Source: Jiangella anatolica (GTDB taxonomy: Bacteria > Actinomycetota > Actinomycetes > Jiangellales > Jiangellaceae). From it: a stretch of DNA of 64,000 nt. Under the pieces are notes generated by a model, which ran no database searches, was not told where the DNA came from, and worked only from the letters and a program-made list of their open reading frames with translations. The position numbers and the translations under genes were made by a program. Numbering within the stretch: the stretch's first letter is position 1; every line of letters starts with the position of its first letter. Positions 8,309-16,208 of the stretch are shown piece after piece. The stretch lies in contig NZ_POTW01000012.1 of NCBI RefSeq assembly GCF_003236295.1, positions 1-64,000 on the forward strand, in the 5' to 3' direction.

Positions 8309-9391
8309 ATGCGTACCGTACCTGTCGTCCTGCTCACCGGCGTGGACGCCGATGCGATGGCGTCGGCCACCATCGCGCTGCAGTGGGATCTGCCCAACGC
8401 CGTGGTGATGCACCACCGGATCGACCCCGGGACCAACAGGCTGCTGCGAACGGTGAGCGACGTCACCGGCGTGCTGGAACGGGTCGAGGTGGATCTCGAG
8501 CACGCCTGCGTGAGCTGCGCGGTGCGCGAGGACGTGGTGCCGGCGTTGGACCGGCTGGCCGCGGCGGGGCGCTGGGACGCGATCGTCGCGCAGCTGCCGG
8601 CGGGCGGCGACGCGAGGCAGGTGTGCCGGGTCGTCACGCACGGCGAGCGGCTTCGCCACGTGCGGGTCGCGGGCGTGCTGTGCGCGCTCCACGGCCCGCG
8701 GCTCGTCGACGACCTGCTCGGTGACGAACTGCTCCGGGAGCGTGGCGTCCGGACCGGGGACGACGGACGCGGCGTGGCCGAGGCCGGTGCGGCGCAGGTG
8801 GAGTACGCCGACGCCGTCACGGTCGTCGGCGCCGACGAGGCGACCGGCGCGACCGGCCCGGCGCTCGTGCGGGCGCTGGCCCGGCCGGGTGCGGCCGTGC
8901 TGGTCGACGGCGCGGGGTTGGCGCCCGACCGCTTGCTCGACGGCATCCACGACCACGCGGCCGCTGAGGCGTGGACGGCGCGGGTGCGCTCGGGGCCGCT
9001 TCCGCCGGTTGCCGGCGACGACGTGTGGCGGCTGGACCTGCGGTCGGACCGGCCGTTCCACCCGGACCGGCTGCGTGAGCGCATCGCGGTGATCGGCGGC
9101 GGTCCGCGCCGGTCGCGCGGCTGCTTCTGGCTGCCGACCCGGCCGGGGGTGGCGTGCGCGTGGGACGGCGCCGGCGGCCAGCTCAGCATCGGCGCCGTCG
9201 AAGACTGGGGACGGCGCCGGCCGTTCATCCGGATCGTCGTCACGGGCCTGGACGACGGCCGCGACGAGATCGCCGCGGCCTTCGAGCAGTGCCTGCTCAC
9301 CGACACCGAGCTGAGGCGGCGCGGCCAATACTGGGAGGCCGCCGGCGACGGCTTCGAGGCCTGGCTCGGCGACGTCCACAGCGCGGCCTGA
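8309..9391 (+). CDS. CobW/COG0523-like protein lacking the P-loop
   Basis: This 360-residue protein resembles CobW/COG0523 metallochaperone GTPases, the group that is typically Zur-regulated. The metal-binding region is present as CVSC (Cys67 and Cys70), where canonical members have CxCC. A CobW C-terminal domain is visible from about residue 250, with SRGCFWLPTRPG around residues 271-281. The N-terminal strand PVVLLTGVDADAMAS sits where the Walker A motif GxxxxGKT should be, and the lysine and flanking glycines are missing. Nucleotide use is therefore doubtful, and it may be a degenerate zinc-binding paralogue. The Zur box just upstream supports a role under zinc limitation. Confidence 0.8.
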   Translation: MRTVPVVLLTGVDADAMASATIALQWDLPNAVVMHHRIDPGTNRLLRTVSDVTGVLERVEVDLEHACVSCAVREDVVPALDRLAAAGRWDAIVAQLPAGGDARQVCRVVTHGERLRHVRVAGVLCALHGPRLVDDLLGDELLRERGVRTGDDGRGVAEAGAAQVEYADAVTVVGADEATGATGPALVRALARPGAAVLVDGAGLAPDRLLDGIHDHAAAEAWTARVRSGPLPPVAGDDVWRLDLRSDRPFHPDRLRERIAVIGGGPRRSRGCFWLPTRPGVACAWDGAGGQLSIGAVEDWGRRRPFIRIVVTGLDDGRDEIAAAFEQCLLTDTELRRRGQYWEAAGDGFEAWLGDVHSAA

Positions 9392-9411
9392 CCACACGAA
9401 AGGGATCCCTC

Positions 9412-9489
9412 ATGTCCGCCCGTTGCCAGGTGACCGGAGCCCAGCCGCACCGCGGTGAGCTGCCCGGCGTGACCAAGTCCAGCTGGTAG
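9412..9489 (+). pseudogene. Very short ORF resembling the N-terminus of zinc-independent ribosomal protein L28
   Basis: A 25-codon reading frame starts MSARCQVTGAQP, which is how many actinobacterial L28 (RpmB) proteins begin. The rest (HRGELPGVTKSSW) loses the family similarity and stops at once, while a real L28 has 60-80 residues. A ribosome site AAAGGG precedes the ATG. Zur operons in actinomycetes often carry a spare zinc-free L28 next to a COG0523 gene, so the position fits. I read it as a truncated remnant. A functional leader or small peptide is the alternative. Confidence 0.5.
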
Positions 9490-9495
9490 CCGTCG

Positions 9496-10251
9496 ATGAC
9501 GTGGGAGAACTACGAGCGGCTGGCGGAGTTCCACGATCTGTTCATGACCGAGGCCTGGGAGCGGTTGCGCCCGCGGGTGCGGTCCGCCCTGGCGCACCTG
9601 GGCGAGACCTCTGTCGTCGTCGAGATCGGCGCCGGATCGGGCATCGGCACTCGGACGATCGCGGCCGAGACCCGTGCCCGGATCTTCGCCGTCGAGCCCG
9701 CGCTGGTGATGCGGTCCATCCTCACCGCGAGGGTCGCCGACCACCCGCAGCTCGCGGACCGGGTCACCGTCGTGGCCGGGTCGGTCCCCGACGATCTGGG
9801 GGAGGTCCCCGCGGGCATCGACGCGTTCGTGTGCGCGCACATGCTGGGTCACCTCGACCGGGAGACGCGGCGCGGGCTGTTCGCGTGGCTCGGCTCGCAC
9901 CTGCGGCCCGGCGGCGTCGGTCTCGTCACCACGCAGGAGCGGCCCGAGGCTCCGGCCGGCCGCGACGGCGACACGCTCCTCGTCGAGACGCGGACGATCG
10001 GCGACTACGAGTACCGCGCCCACCACCTCCGGACCGGCCGGCCCGGCCGGCACTCGAGCCGCTACGAGGTGTGGCGCGGGAGCACCCTGGTCCGGTCCGA
10101 GAGCTTCGAGGGACGGTGGGAGGCCGTGACGGCGGGCGACGTCGCCGCCGATCTGCCGCCGTCGCTGGCCCTCGAGGTCGTCGCAAGCGGAGTCGCGCTG
10201 ATCCGCTCACGCGATGGTCGCCCCAGCCGGGACCGCCGCGCGGCCCGCTGA
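9496..10251 (+). CDS. Class I SAM-dependent methyltransferase
   Basis: This 251-residue protein has a class I methyltransferase core. Motif I VVEIGAGSGIGTRT lies at about residues 40-53, and an acidic ribose-binding residue follows in IFAVEPALVM. The C-terminal 80 residues form a less conserved region. The ATG at 9496 is six bases after the L28-like stop. The gene may be read through from the Zur-controlled promoter, but nothing in the protein ties it to zinc. The methyl acceptor is unknown. Confidence 0.8.
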   Translation: MTWENYERLAEFHDLFMTEAWERLRPRVRSALAHLGETSVVVEIGAGSGIGTRTIAAETRARIFAVEPALVMRSILTARVADHPQLADRVTVVAGSVPDDLGEVPAGIDAFVCAHMLGHLDRETRRGLFAWLGSHLRPGGVGLVTTQERPEAPAGRDGDTLLVETRTIGDYEYRAHHLRTGRPGRHSSRYEVWRGSTLVRSESFEGRWEAVTAGDVAADLPPSLALEVVASGVALIRSRDGRPSRDRRAAR

Positions 10252-10275
10252 CCGCCAGACGCGCGCGTCAGGCGG
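10252..10275. terminator. Possible bidirectional terminator between convergent genes
   Basis: CCGCC, GACGCG, CGCGTC and GGCGG are arranged as a nearly perfect palindrome with one A-A mismatch on each side of the core. It begins right after the methyltransferase stop and covers the stop of the convergent LacI gene. There is no T-run, and without an open loop the foldback is tight, so this is only a candidate. Confidence 0.35.
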
Positions 10276-11287
10276 ATGCGCGGCGGACCAGTTCCGTGGG
10301 CAGGATCTGCGCCGGCTCCGGCGTCCGGCCGTCGAGCATCGCCAGCAGCGTCTCCGCGATCAGGCGGCCCGCCTCACGGGTGGGCTGGCGGATCGTGGTC
10401 AGCGGCGGCGTCGCGGTCGAGGCGAACATGAGATCGTCGAAGCCCACGACCGCGATGTCGTCCGGGACCCGGATGCCGCGGCCGCTGAGCTCCTGCAGGG
10501 CGCCGGTGGCCATCAGGTCGGAGGCCACAAATACCCCCTGGAGATCGGGGTGCTCGTCGAGCAGCCGCGCCATCGCGGTCGCGCCGCTCGCCGCGGTGAA
10601 GTCGCCGCCGGCCGTCGCGTCGTCGGCCAGGTTGTGCTCGCGCATACCGGCTCGCCAGCCGTCGAGCCGGTCGATGCCGGCCGGCATGTCGAGCGGTCCG
10701 GTGATCGTGCCGAGTCGGGTCCGGCCGGTGCCCGCGAGGTGATGCGCCGCCAGCCGGCCGCCGCCGGCGTTGTCCGCGTCGACGTAAGGCATGCCGGGGA
10801 GTGTGGCGCCGACCGGCCGGCCGCCGAGCACGACGGGGACGGGGATCTTGCCGAGCGCGTCGGCGTCGAGGTCGGCGCGGTGATGGCTGATGATCATCGC
10901 GCCGTCGACGTGGCCGCCGCGCAGGTAGGAGATCATCTGGTTGCCGTCGCCGGGATGCTGGCCGATGAGCAGGATCAACTGGTTCCCGCTGGGCGCCAGG
11001 CCGGCCGTGATCCCACTGAGCACCGTCGCGAAGTACGGGTCGGAGAACAGGACGTCACCGGTCTCGGGCACCACGAGCGCGACCGAGCCGGTCCGCCGGG
11101 TCACGAGCGTGCGCGCGGCCGGGTTCGGCGAGTAGCCGAGCTCGCGGACGGCGCGCTGCACCGCCTCCACCGTCTCGGGACTGACCCGCGGCTCGCCGTT
11201 GATGGCGCGCGAGGCGGTCGACCGCGATACCCCGGCCGCCGCGGCCACCGTCTGGAGCGTCGGCGGGTCCGGACGAGTACTCTCCAC
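10268..11287 (-). CDS. LacI-family repressor of the cellobiose operon (CebR-like)
   Basis: This is a LacI-type repressor of about 339 residues. An N-terminal helix-turn-helix (TVAAAAGVSRSTASRAING) is followed by a periplasmic-binding-type sensor domain that ends with the usual VVGFDDLMFAS and TTIRQP segments. The GTG at 11287 is chosen because it lies seven bases after the beta-glucosidase stop; a GTG at 11302, overlapping that gene, is possible. The gene is last in the minus-strand operon, after the binding protein, two permeases and the GH1 enzyme. The palindromes upstream of the operon contain GGGAGCGCTCCC, the core of known CebR/CelR operators, so this regulator probably binds there and is relieved by a cello-oligosaccharide. 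Confidence 0.85.
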   Translation of the reverse strand: MESTRPDPPTLQTVAAAAGVSRSTASRAINGEPRVSPETVEAVQRAVRELGYSPNPAARTLVTRRTGSVALVVPETGDVLFSDPYFATVLSGITAGLAPSGNQLILLIGQHPGDGNQMISYLRGGHVDGAMIISHHRADLDADALGKIPVPVVLGGRPVGATLPGMPYVDADNAGGGRLAAHHLAGTGRTRLGTITGPLDMPAGIDRLDGWRAGMREHNLADDATAGGDFTAASGATAMARLLDEHPDLQGVFVASDLMATGALQELSGRGIRVPDDIAVVGFDDLMFASTATPPLTTIRQPTREAGRLIAETLLAMLDGRTPEPAQILPTELVRRASA

Positions 11288-11294
11288 CCCGACA

Positions 11295-12734
11295 TCATCC
11301 ACCGTCGGCAGGGATCGCGTTCGATGCCGCCACGGTCGCGTACCAGTGCCCGCTGTCCTTGATCGTGCGTTCCTGGGTGTCGAAGTCGACGTGCACGATG
11401 CCGAAGCGCTTGGCATACCCCCAGGCCCATTCGAAGTTGTCGAGCAGTGACCAGGCGAAGTAGCCCCGGACGTCGACACCGGCGTCGATTGCCGCGGCGA
11501 GAGCCCGGAGGTGGCCGCGGACGTAGTCGAGTCGGTCGGTGTCGTGGATGCCGTCCACGGTGACGACGTCGTCGAAGGCGGCGCCGTTCTCGGTGACGTA
11601 CACCGGCGGCAGGCCCGGGTAGTCGGCATGGAGGCGGACGAGCAGGTCGCGTAGTCCATCCGGCCGGATCTCCCAGCCCTGAGTGGTGGCCGGCAGTCCG
11701 CGCGAGTGGAACCGGACGTCCTCGGCGCCGACCCACGGCGAGCCCACCACATGCCGGCCGGGCCCGCCGTCGTCGCCCTCCGTGCTCCCGGCGGGTCCGT
11801 CGCCTCGGCCCGACACGACGGACTCGTCGTAGTAGTTGATGCCGAGCAGGTCCAGTGGCGCCGCGATCACGTCGAGGTCGCCGTCGTCCACCACGTCGGC
11901 CAGGCCGAACGGCTCCAGGTGCGTGAGCATGTCGGCCGGGTAGGCCCCGCGCAGCAGCGGGTCGAGGAACATCCGGTTGCGCAGGCCGTCGACGAGGACG
12001 GCCGCGGCCCGGTCGTCGTCGTTCCCCGGATCGCGGGGAAGGATCGTCGTCGGATTGAGCGCGATGCCCACCCGCGACCCGGGGGCGACGGATCGCAGCG
12101 TCCGTGTCGACAACCCGTGCGCGAGCAGCAGGTGGTGGGCGGCGGCGACGGCGGCCTTCGGCTCGCGCCGTCCGGGAGCGTGCTCGCCGCCGGCGTATCC
12201 GATGAACGACGAGCAGAACGGCTCGTTGAGCGTGACCCAGTGGCGCACCCGGTCGCCGAGGCGCGTCGCGACGACCTCGGTCAGGTCGGCCAGCCGGTGG
12301 GCGGTGTCCCGCTCGGCCCACCCGCCCTTCGCCTCCAGCGCCTGCGGCAGGTCCCAGTGGTACAGGGTCAGCCAGGGCTCGATCCCGCGCGCCGTCAACG
12401 CGTCCACCAGCCGGTCGTAGAAGTCGAGGCCGCGTGCGTTGACCGCGTCGCCGTCACCCATGACGCGGGTCCACGACACCGAGAACCGGTACGCGGGCAA
12501 CCCCAGCAAGGCGATCAGGTCGACGTCGTCGGGCATCCGGTGGTAGTGCTCGACGGCTCGTTCCCCGGTGTCGCCCCCGGCCACGGCGCCCGGGATGGCG
12601 CAGAACGCGTCCCAGATCGACGGGGTGCGGCCGTCGGCATCGACCGCACCCTCGATCTGGTAGGCCGCCGTGGCGGCACCCCAGACGAACCCGTCCGGGA
12701 ACCGCTGTGCCGACGATGGAGCCATGTGTGTCAT
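11295..12734 (-). CDS. bglC: GH1 beta-glucosidase (BglC-like)
   Basis: This 479-residue enzyme is a family GH1 beta-glucosidase. The start region FVWGAATAAYQIEGA, the acid/base glutamate in TLNEPF (Glu171) and the nucleophile in VTENG (Glu382) are all present. The aglycone-side segment GYFAWSLLDNFEW is also intact. There is no signal peptide, so it acts in the cytoplasm, probably releasing glucose from imported cellobiose or longer beta-glucosides. Its ATG overlaps the stop of the upstream permease by four bases. The name follows the conserved order binding protein, two permeases, GH1 enzyme, LacI regulator and the CebR-like operators. Confidence 0.93.
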   Translation of the reverse strand: MTHMAPSSAQRFPDGFVWGAATAAYQIEGAVDADGRTPSIWDAFCAIPGAVAGGDTGERAVEHYHRMPDDVDLIALLGLPAYRFSVSWTRVMGDGDAVNARGLDFYDRLVDALTARGIEPWLTLYHWDLPQALEAKGGWAERDTAHRLADLTEVVATRLGDRVRHWVTLNEPFCSSFIGYAGGEHAPGRREPKAAVAAAHHLLLAHGLSTRTLRSVAPGSRVGIALNPTTILPRDPGNDDDRAAAVLVDGLRNRMFLDPLLRGAYPADMLTHLEPFGLADVVDDGDLDVIAAPLDLLGINYYDESVVSGRGDGPAGSTEGDDGGPGRHVVGSPWVGAEDVRFHSRGLPATTQGWEIRPDGLRDLLVRLHADYPGLPPVYVTENGAAFDDVVTVDGIHDTDRLDYVRGHLRALAAAIDAGVDVRGYFAWSLLDNFEWAWGYAKRFGIVHVDFDTQERTIKDSGHWYATVAASNAIPADGG

Positions 12735-13630
12735 CCCTTCACCGCGCCGGACATGATGCCTGAGACGATCTGCCGGCCGAAGACGACGAACAGCACGATC
12801 AGCGGGATCGTGGCCATCGTCGTGCCGGCCATGACCAGCGGCCAGTCCTTCGCGTAGCCGGCCTGGAGCTGGTTGAGCACGGTCTGGACCGTGGGGTTGG
12901 CGGGGCTGAGCACGATCAACGGCCACATGAAGTCGTTCCAGGCCATGATGAACGTGAACAGCGCCAGCATCGCCGCGGCGGGCCGCGCCGCCGGCACCGC
13001 CGTGTGCCAGAACACCCGGATCATCGAGCAGCCGTCCATCCGCGCCGCCTCGATGAGCTCGTCCGGCAGGGCGGACGCGAGGTACTGCCGCATCCAGAAC
13101 ACGCCGAACGCCGTGACCAGCCCGGGCAGGATCACCGCCCAGACCGAGCCGACGAGGCCCACCTCGCGCATCACCATGAACAGCGGGATGATGCCGAGCT
13201 GGGTCGGGATCGCCATCGTCGCGACCACGAACGCCATGAGGCCGTTGCGGCCGCGGAACCGCAGCTTGGCGAACGCGAACCCGGCCAGCGTCGAGAAGGT
13301 CACGACCGACACCGTGATCACGCCGGAGATGAGGAAGCTGTTCGCCAGCGCCCGCCAGAACTCGACGGTGTCGACCACGCGGACCGCGTTCTGCCAGAAG
13401 AAGCCGCCCGGGATCAGCGGCGGGACCTGCTGGTAGAACTTGTCGACCGTGTGGCTGCCGATGAGGAACTGCCAGTACAGCGGGAACATCGAGGCGAGCA
13501 GGATCATGATCAGGCCGAGGTACGTCCAGCGGCTCGCCCGCCGCGATCCCTTTCCGCCGGCGAATCGAGGGCGGCCGCCGGCGACGGCGGCCGGCTCGGG
13601 CAGTGTGCTCGCGGGGATCGTCGCCGTCAT
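12731..13630 (-). CDS. cebG: Carbohydrate ABC permease, MalG type (CebG-like)
   Basis: This 299-residue permease belongs to the CUT1 MalG group. After a basic N-terminus it has about six membrane helices and the ABC-contact loop around EAARMDGCSMIRVFWHTAVP. It ends with the charged tail GAVKG typical of this group. The ATG at 13630 overlaps the stop of the other permease by four bases (ATGA), and its own stop overlaps the GH1 start in the same way. It pairs with the MalF-type permease to import a cello-oligosaccharide. No ATPase gene is in the operon, so a shared MsiK-like ATPase elsewhere is expected. Confidence 0.88.
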   Translation of the reverse strand: MTATIPASTLPEPAAVAGGRPRFAGGKGSRRASRWTYLGLIMILLASMFPLYWQFLIGSHTVDKFYQQVPPLIPGGFFWQNAVRVVDTVEFWRALANSFLISGVITVSVVTFSTLAGFAFAKLRFRGRNGLMAFVVATMAIPTQLGIIPLFMVMREVGLVGSVWAVILPGLVTAFGVFWMRQYLASALPDELIEAARMDGCSMIRVFWHTAVPAARPAAAMLALFTFIMAWNDFMWPLIVLSPANPTVQTVLNQLQAGYAKDWPLVMAGTTMATIPLIVLFVVFGRQIVSGIMSGAVKG

Positions 13631-14652
13631 CGGGTCGCACCGCCCTCGGCCCGGCGCCGCAGCCGGCGGCGGGACGGCGCCACCGAGTCCGACGCGATCA
13701 ATCGGCTGAGCAGGAAGTTCATCAGAGCGATCACCAGGATGATGACGAGCAGCGCGACGGCGATGGTCGCGCCGTAGCCGAGCTTCATGTTGCTGAAGGA
13801 CTCCTGGAACATGAGCATCACCACGGTCTGGTACTGCCGGCTCGGTCCGCCGTTGTTCCCACCCGGGCCCGGGGTGAACAGCATCGGCTCGGTGAACAGC
13901 TGCATCGCGCCGATGGACGAGGTGATCACGACGAAGATCACCGTGCCGCGCACCATCGGCAGCGTCACGTGCCGGAACCTGTTCCACGCGCCCGCGCCGT
14001 CGATCGTGGCCGACTCGTACAGGTCGCGCGGGATCGCCTGCATCGCGGCCAGGAAGATCAACGCGTTGTAGCCGGTCCACCGCCAGTTGACCATGGTCGC
14101 GACGGCGATCCAGCCCGGCAGCTGGTCCCGGTGCCAGCTGACCGGATCCAGGCCCAGTCCCTCGATCACCGCGTTGACCAGGCCGTTCTCGTCACTGAAC
14201 AGGTTGCTGAAGATGACACCGACCGCCACCAGGCTCGTCACGTACGGGAGCAGCACTCCCATGCGGAACGTCGTCCGTGCCCGGATCCGGCTGTCCAGGA
14301 GCACCGCGATCCACAAGGCCGCGGCGATCTGTGTGCTGGAGGAGATGACGAAGATCGCCACCGTGTTGCCGACGGCGTTCCAGAACACCTCGTCGCCCAG
14401 CAACCGGACGTAGTTGTCGAGCCCGAGGAACTCCGGGTCGGGCCCGCCCAGCGTCCACCGGTGCAACGACACCCACACGGTGTACGCGAGCGGGACGAGC
14501 CCGACCAGCAGGAACACGAGGAAGAACGGGGTGATGTACAGGTAAGGGGAGACGGCCACGTCGAGGCGGCTCAGGCGCTGGCGGACGGTGGTCCGCGCCG
14601 GCGTCGGCGTGCTGGACCGGTCCGGTCCACGCTGGGTCGTGAGCGTCGCCAC
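13627..14652 (-). CDS. cebF: Carbohydrate ABC permease, MalF type (CebF-like)
   Basis: This 341-residue CUT1 permease has a basic cytosolic N-terminus, then YLYITPFFLVFLLVGLVPLA as first helix and about five more. The ABC-contact loop is recognisable around ESATIDGAGAWNRFRHVTLPM. It uses a GTG start about 40 bases after the binding-protein stop, with a GGAG-type ribosome site. Its stop overlaps the MalG-type permease start by four bases. The C-terminus carries an unusual Arg-rich tail. Context places it in the cello-oligosaccharide importer. Confidence 0.88.
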   Translation of the reverse strand: MATLTTQRGPDRSSTPTPARTTVRQRLSRLDVAVSPYLYITPFFLVFLLVGLVPLAYTVWVSLHRWTLGGPDPEFLGLDNYVRLLGDEVFWNAVGNTVAIFVISSSTQIAAALWIAVLLDSRIRARTTFRMGVLLPYVTSLVAVGVIFSNLFSDENGLVNAVIEGLGLDPVSWHRDQLPGWIAVATMVNWRWTGYNALIFLAAMQAIPRDLYESATIDGAGAWNRFRHVTLPMVRGTVIFVVITSSIGAMQLFTEPMLFTPGPGGNNGGPSRQYQTVVMLMFQESFSNMKLGYGATIAVALLVIILVIALMNFLLSRLIASDSVAPSRRRLRRRAEGGATR

Positions 14653-14691
14653 CGTCTCCTCCGTTCCTCGCGCTGATCCAGGTCGAATCGG

Positions 14692-16005
14692 TCACTCGAC
14701 GATGCGCGCGGTCTCGTCCAGGAACTGCTGCCAGCCGTCCTCGGCGCTGGTGCCGCCCTCGACCGCCTGGAGCGCCGGGCTGGAGGCGTTCTCCTGGATC
14801 GCGCCGTCGAACGGCCCCTTGTGCTGCGCCTCGCCGTTGGCCTCCGCGCGGGCGGCGAACAGCGATCCGACCTCCTGGCCGAAGTACTCGTTGGTGCTCT
14901 CGAGCAGGTCGGGGCTGTTCAGCGCGTCCACCTGGCTGGGGAACGTGCCCGCGGAGTTGAAGGCCTTGATCTGCTGTTCCGGGGCGGTCAGCCAGGCGGC
15001 CAGCGCGACGGCCTCCTCGCGGGCGTCGGACTCGAGCGGGACGCCGAGCCACGCGCCGCCCCAGTTGCCGCCGCCGTCGGGGAAGACGTCGGCCACGGCC
15101 CACGTGCCCGCGTTGTCCGGGCCCGCGGCTCCCTCGATGACACCGAGCATCCACGACGGGCAGGCCTGCGTGGCGAAGCCGCCGTTGGCGAAGCCCTGGT
15201 TCCACTCCGGGCTCCACGCCGCGAGCTTGGCGGACTGGCCCTCCTCGATGGCCGTCGTGACCTGGTCCCAGACCTCACGGATGGCGGGGTTGGAGTCGAC
15301 GATGATCTCGTTGTCCTCGTTGGTGAACCCCTCCGGGAGCTGGTTCACCATGGCGTTGAACATCTGCGTGGACGAGTCGAACCACGGCTTCCCGGTGGCG
15401 GCGACGTAGTCCCGACCGGCGGAGAAGTAGTCCTCCCAGGTGGTGAACAGCCCGGCGACCTCCTCGGGCTCGGTGGGCAGGCCGGCCGCGGCGAAGAGCT
15501 CCTTGTTGTAGCAGATCGCCAGCGGTCCGATGTCGGTGCCGTAGCCGATCAGCCTGCCGTCGGGCGTGGTGGCCCGCGACGTCTTCCAGTCCAGCCAGCG
15601 CCCGTCGGTGTCCGGCCCGTCGGCGCCGAGATCGACGAACTTGTCCGCCTGCTGGAGCACGCGGCCGATGTGCCCCTCCTCGAAGGCGACGACATCGGCC
15701 AGGCCGCCCCCGGCGGCCAGCTTGGTGAACAGGTCCTCGTGGTACGGGCCGCCGTCGAGGGGCGGGATCGCCTCGATCGTGACGTGCGGGTTGAGCTGCT
15801 CGTACTCCTCGAAGAGGCCGGCCTCCTCGTAGCCGAAGGTGCCGAAGGTCGCGACGCTGAGCGTCACCTCCTCGGGCTCGGCGGAGCCGGACGGATCGCC
15901 GTCCGCGGAGCTGCTGGAGTCGGCGTCGTCGCCACAGGCGGCGAGGACGAGGGCGAGGCCGGCGATACCGGCCACGGTGGCGAACGTTCTCGATGTCCGG
16001 TTCAC
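14692..16005 (-). CDS. cebE: Sugar ABC transporter substrate-binding lipoprotein (CebE-like)
   Basis: This 437-residue lipoprotein is a CUT1 family-1 extracellular solute-binding protein. The signal peptide ends with the lipobox LAAC and the lipidated Cys is residue 24. The mature protein has the usual binding-protein sequence with LAAGGGLADVVAFEEGHIGR near the first hinge. The start is a GTG with a strong AAGGAG site ahead of it; in-frame ATG codons further upstream would place the operators inside the gene and are rejected. It is the first gene of the ceb-type operon and captures the oligosaccharide outside the cell. Confidence 0.9.
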   Translation of the reverse strand: MNRTSRTFATVAGIAGLALVLAACGDDADSSSSADGDPSGSAEPEEVTLSVATFGTFGYEEAGLFEEYEQLNPHVTIEAIPPLDGGPYHEDLFTKLAAGGGLADVVAFEEGHIGRVLQQADKFVDLGADGPDTDGRWLDWKTSRATTPDGRLIGYGTDIGPLAICYNKELFAAAGLPTEPEEVAGLFTTWEDYFSAGRDYVAATGKPWFDSSTQMFNAMVNQLPEGFTNEDNEIIVDSNPAIREVWDQVTTAIEEGQSAKLAAWSPEWNQGFANGGFATQACPSWMLGVIEGAAGPDNAGTWAVADVFPDGGGNWGGAWLGVPLESDAREEAVALAAWLTAPEQQIKAFNSAGTFPSQVDALNSPDLLESTNEYFGQEVGSLFAARAEANGEAQHKGPFDGAIQENASSPALQAVEGGTSAEDGWQQFLDETARIVE

Positions 16006-16044
16006 GATCGTGCTCCTTCGCAATGAACGTGGCCTGCGGGCGGG

Positions 16045-16062
16045 TGCGGGAGCGCTCCCGCA
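16045..16062. promoter_or_regulatory. CebR-like operator, proximal copy
   Basis: TGCGGGAGCGCTCCCGCA is a perfect 18-base palindrome 40 bases upstream of the cebE-like start. Its core GGGAGCGCTCCC is shared with CebR/CelR operators. An identical copy lies 35 bases away, so two repressor dimers could sit on nearly the same face of the helix. Confidence 0.85.
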
Positions 16063-16079
16063 ACGATGCTGAAAGGAGG

Positions 16080-16097
16080 TGCGGGAGCGCTCCCGCA
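16080..16097. promoter_or_regulatory. CebR-like operator, distal copy
   Basis: This is the same 18-base palindrome as at 16045; here the symmetry extends one base on each side (16079-16098). It lies just downstream of the predicted -10 element on the minus strand, the usual place for a repressor that blocks initiation. Confidence 0.85.
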
Positions 16098-16108
16098 CCT
16101 GTGGCTGG

Positions 16109-16137
16109 ACCTTCTCGCGTGCGTCCGGTGATGTCAA
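16109..16137 (-). promoter_or_regulatory. Predicted promoter of the ceb-type operon
   Basis: On the minus strand TTGACA (16132-16137) is followed after 17 bases by GAAGGT (16109-16114). The -35 is perfect and the -10 is a weak match (xAnnnT). The distal operator begins 11 bases downstream of the -10. Confidence 0.5.
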
Positions 16138-16168
16138 CCGTCCGTAACCCATTCGTTACGTGACGGGT

Positions 16169-16196
16169 GGTGTGCTCGGCGTGTGCCGATCACACC
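16169..16196 (-). terminator. Stem-loop terminator of the subtilase-like gene
   Basis: GGTGTG and CACACC enclose CGGC-GTGT-GCCG, giving an 11-pair stem with one mismatch and a four-base loop. It starts 13 bases after the stop of the minus-strand gene at 16209. No T-run follows. Confidence 0.45.
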
Positions 16197-16208
16197 CCAC
16201 CGAACGAC

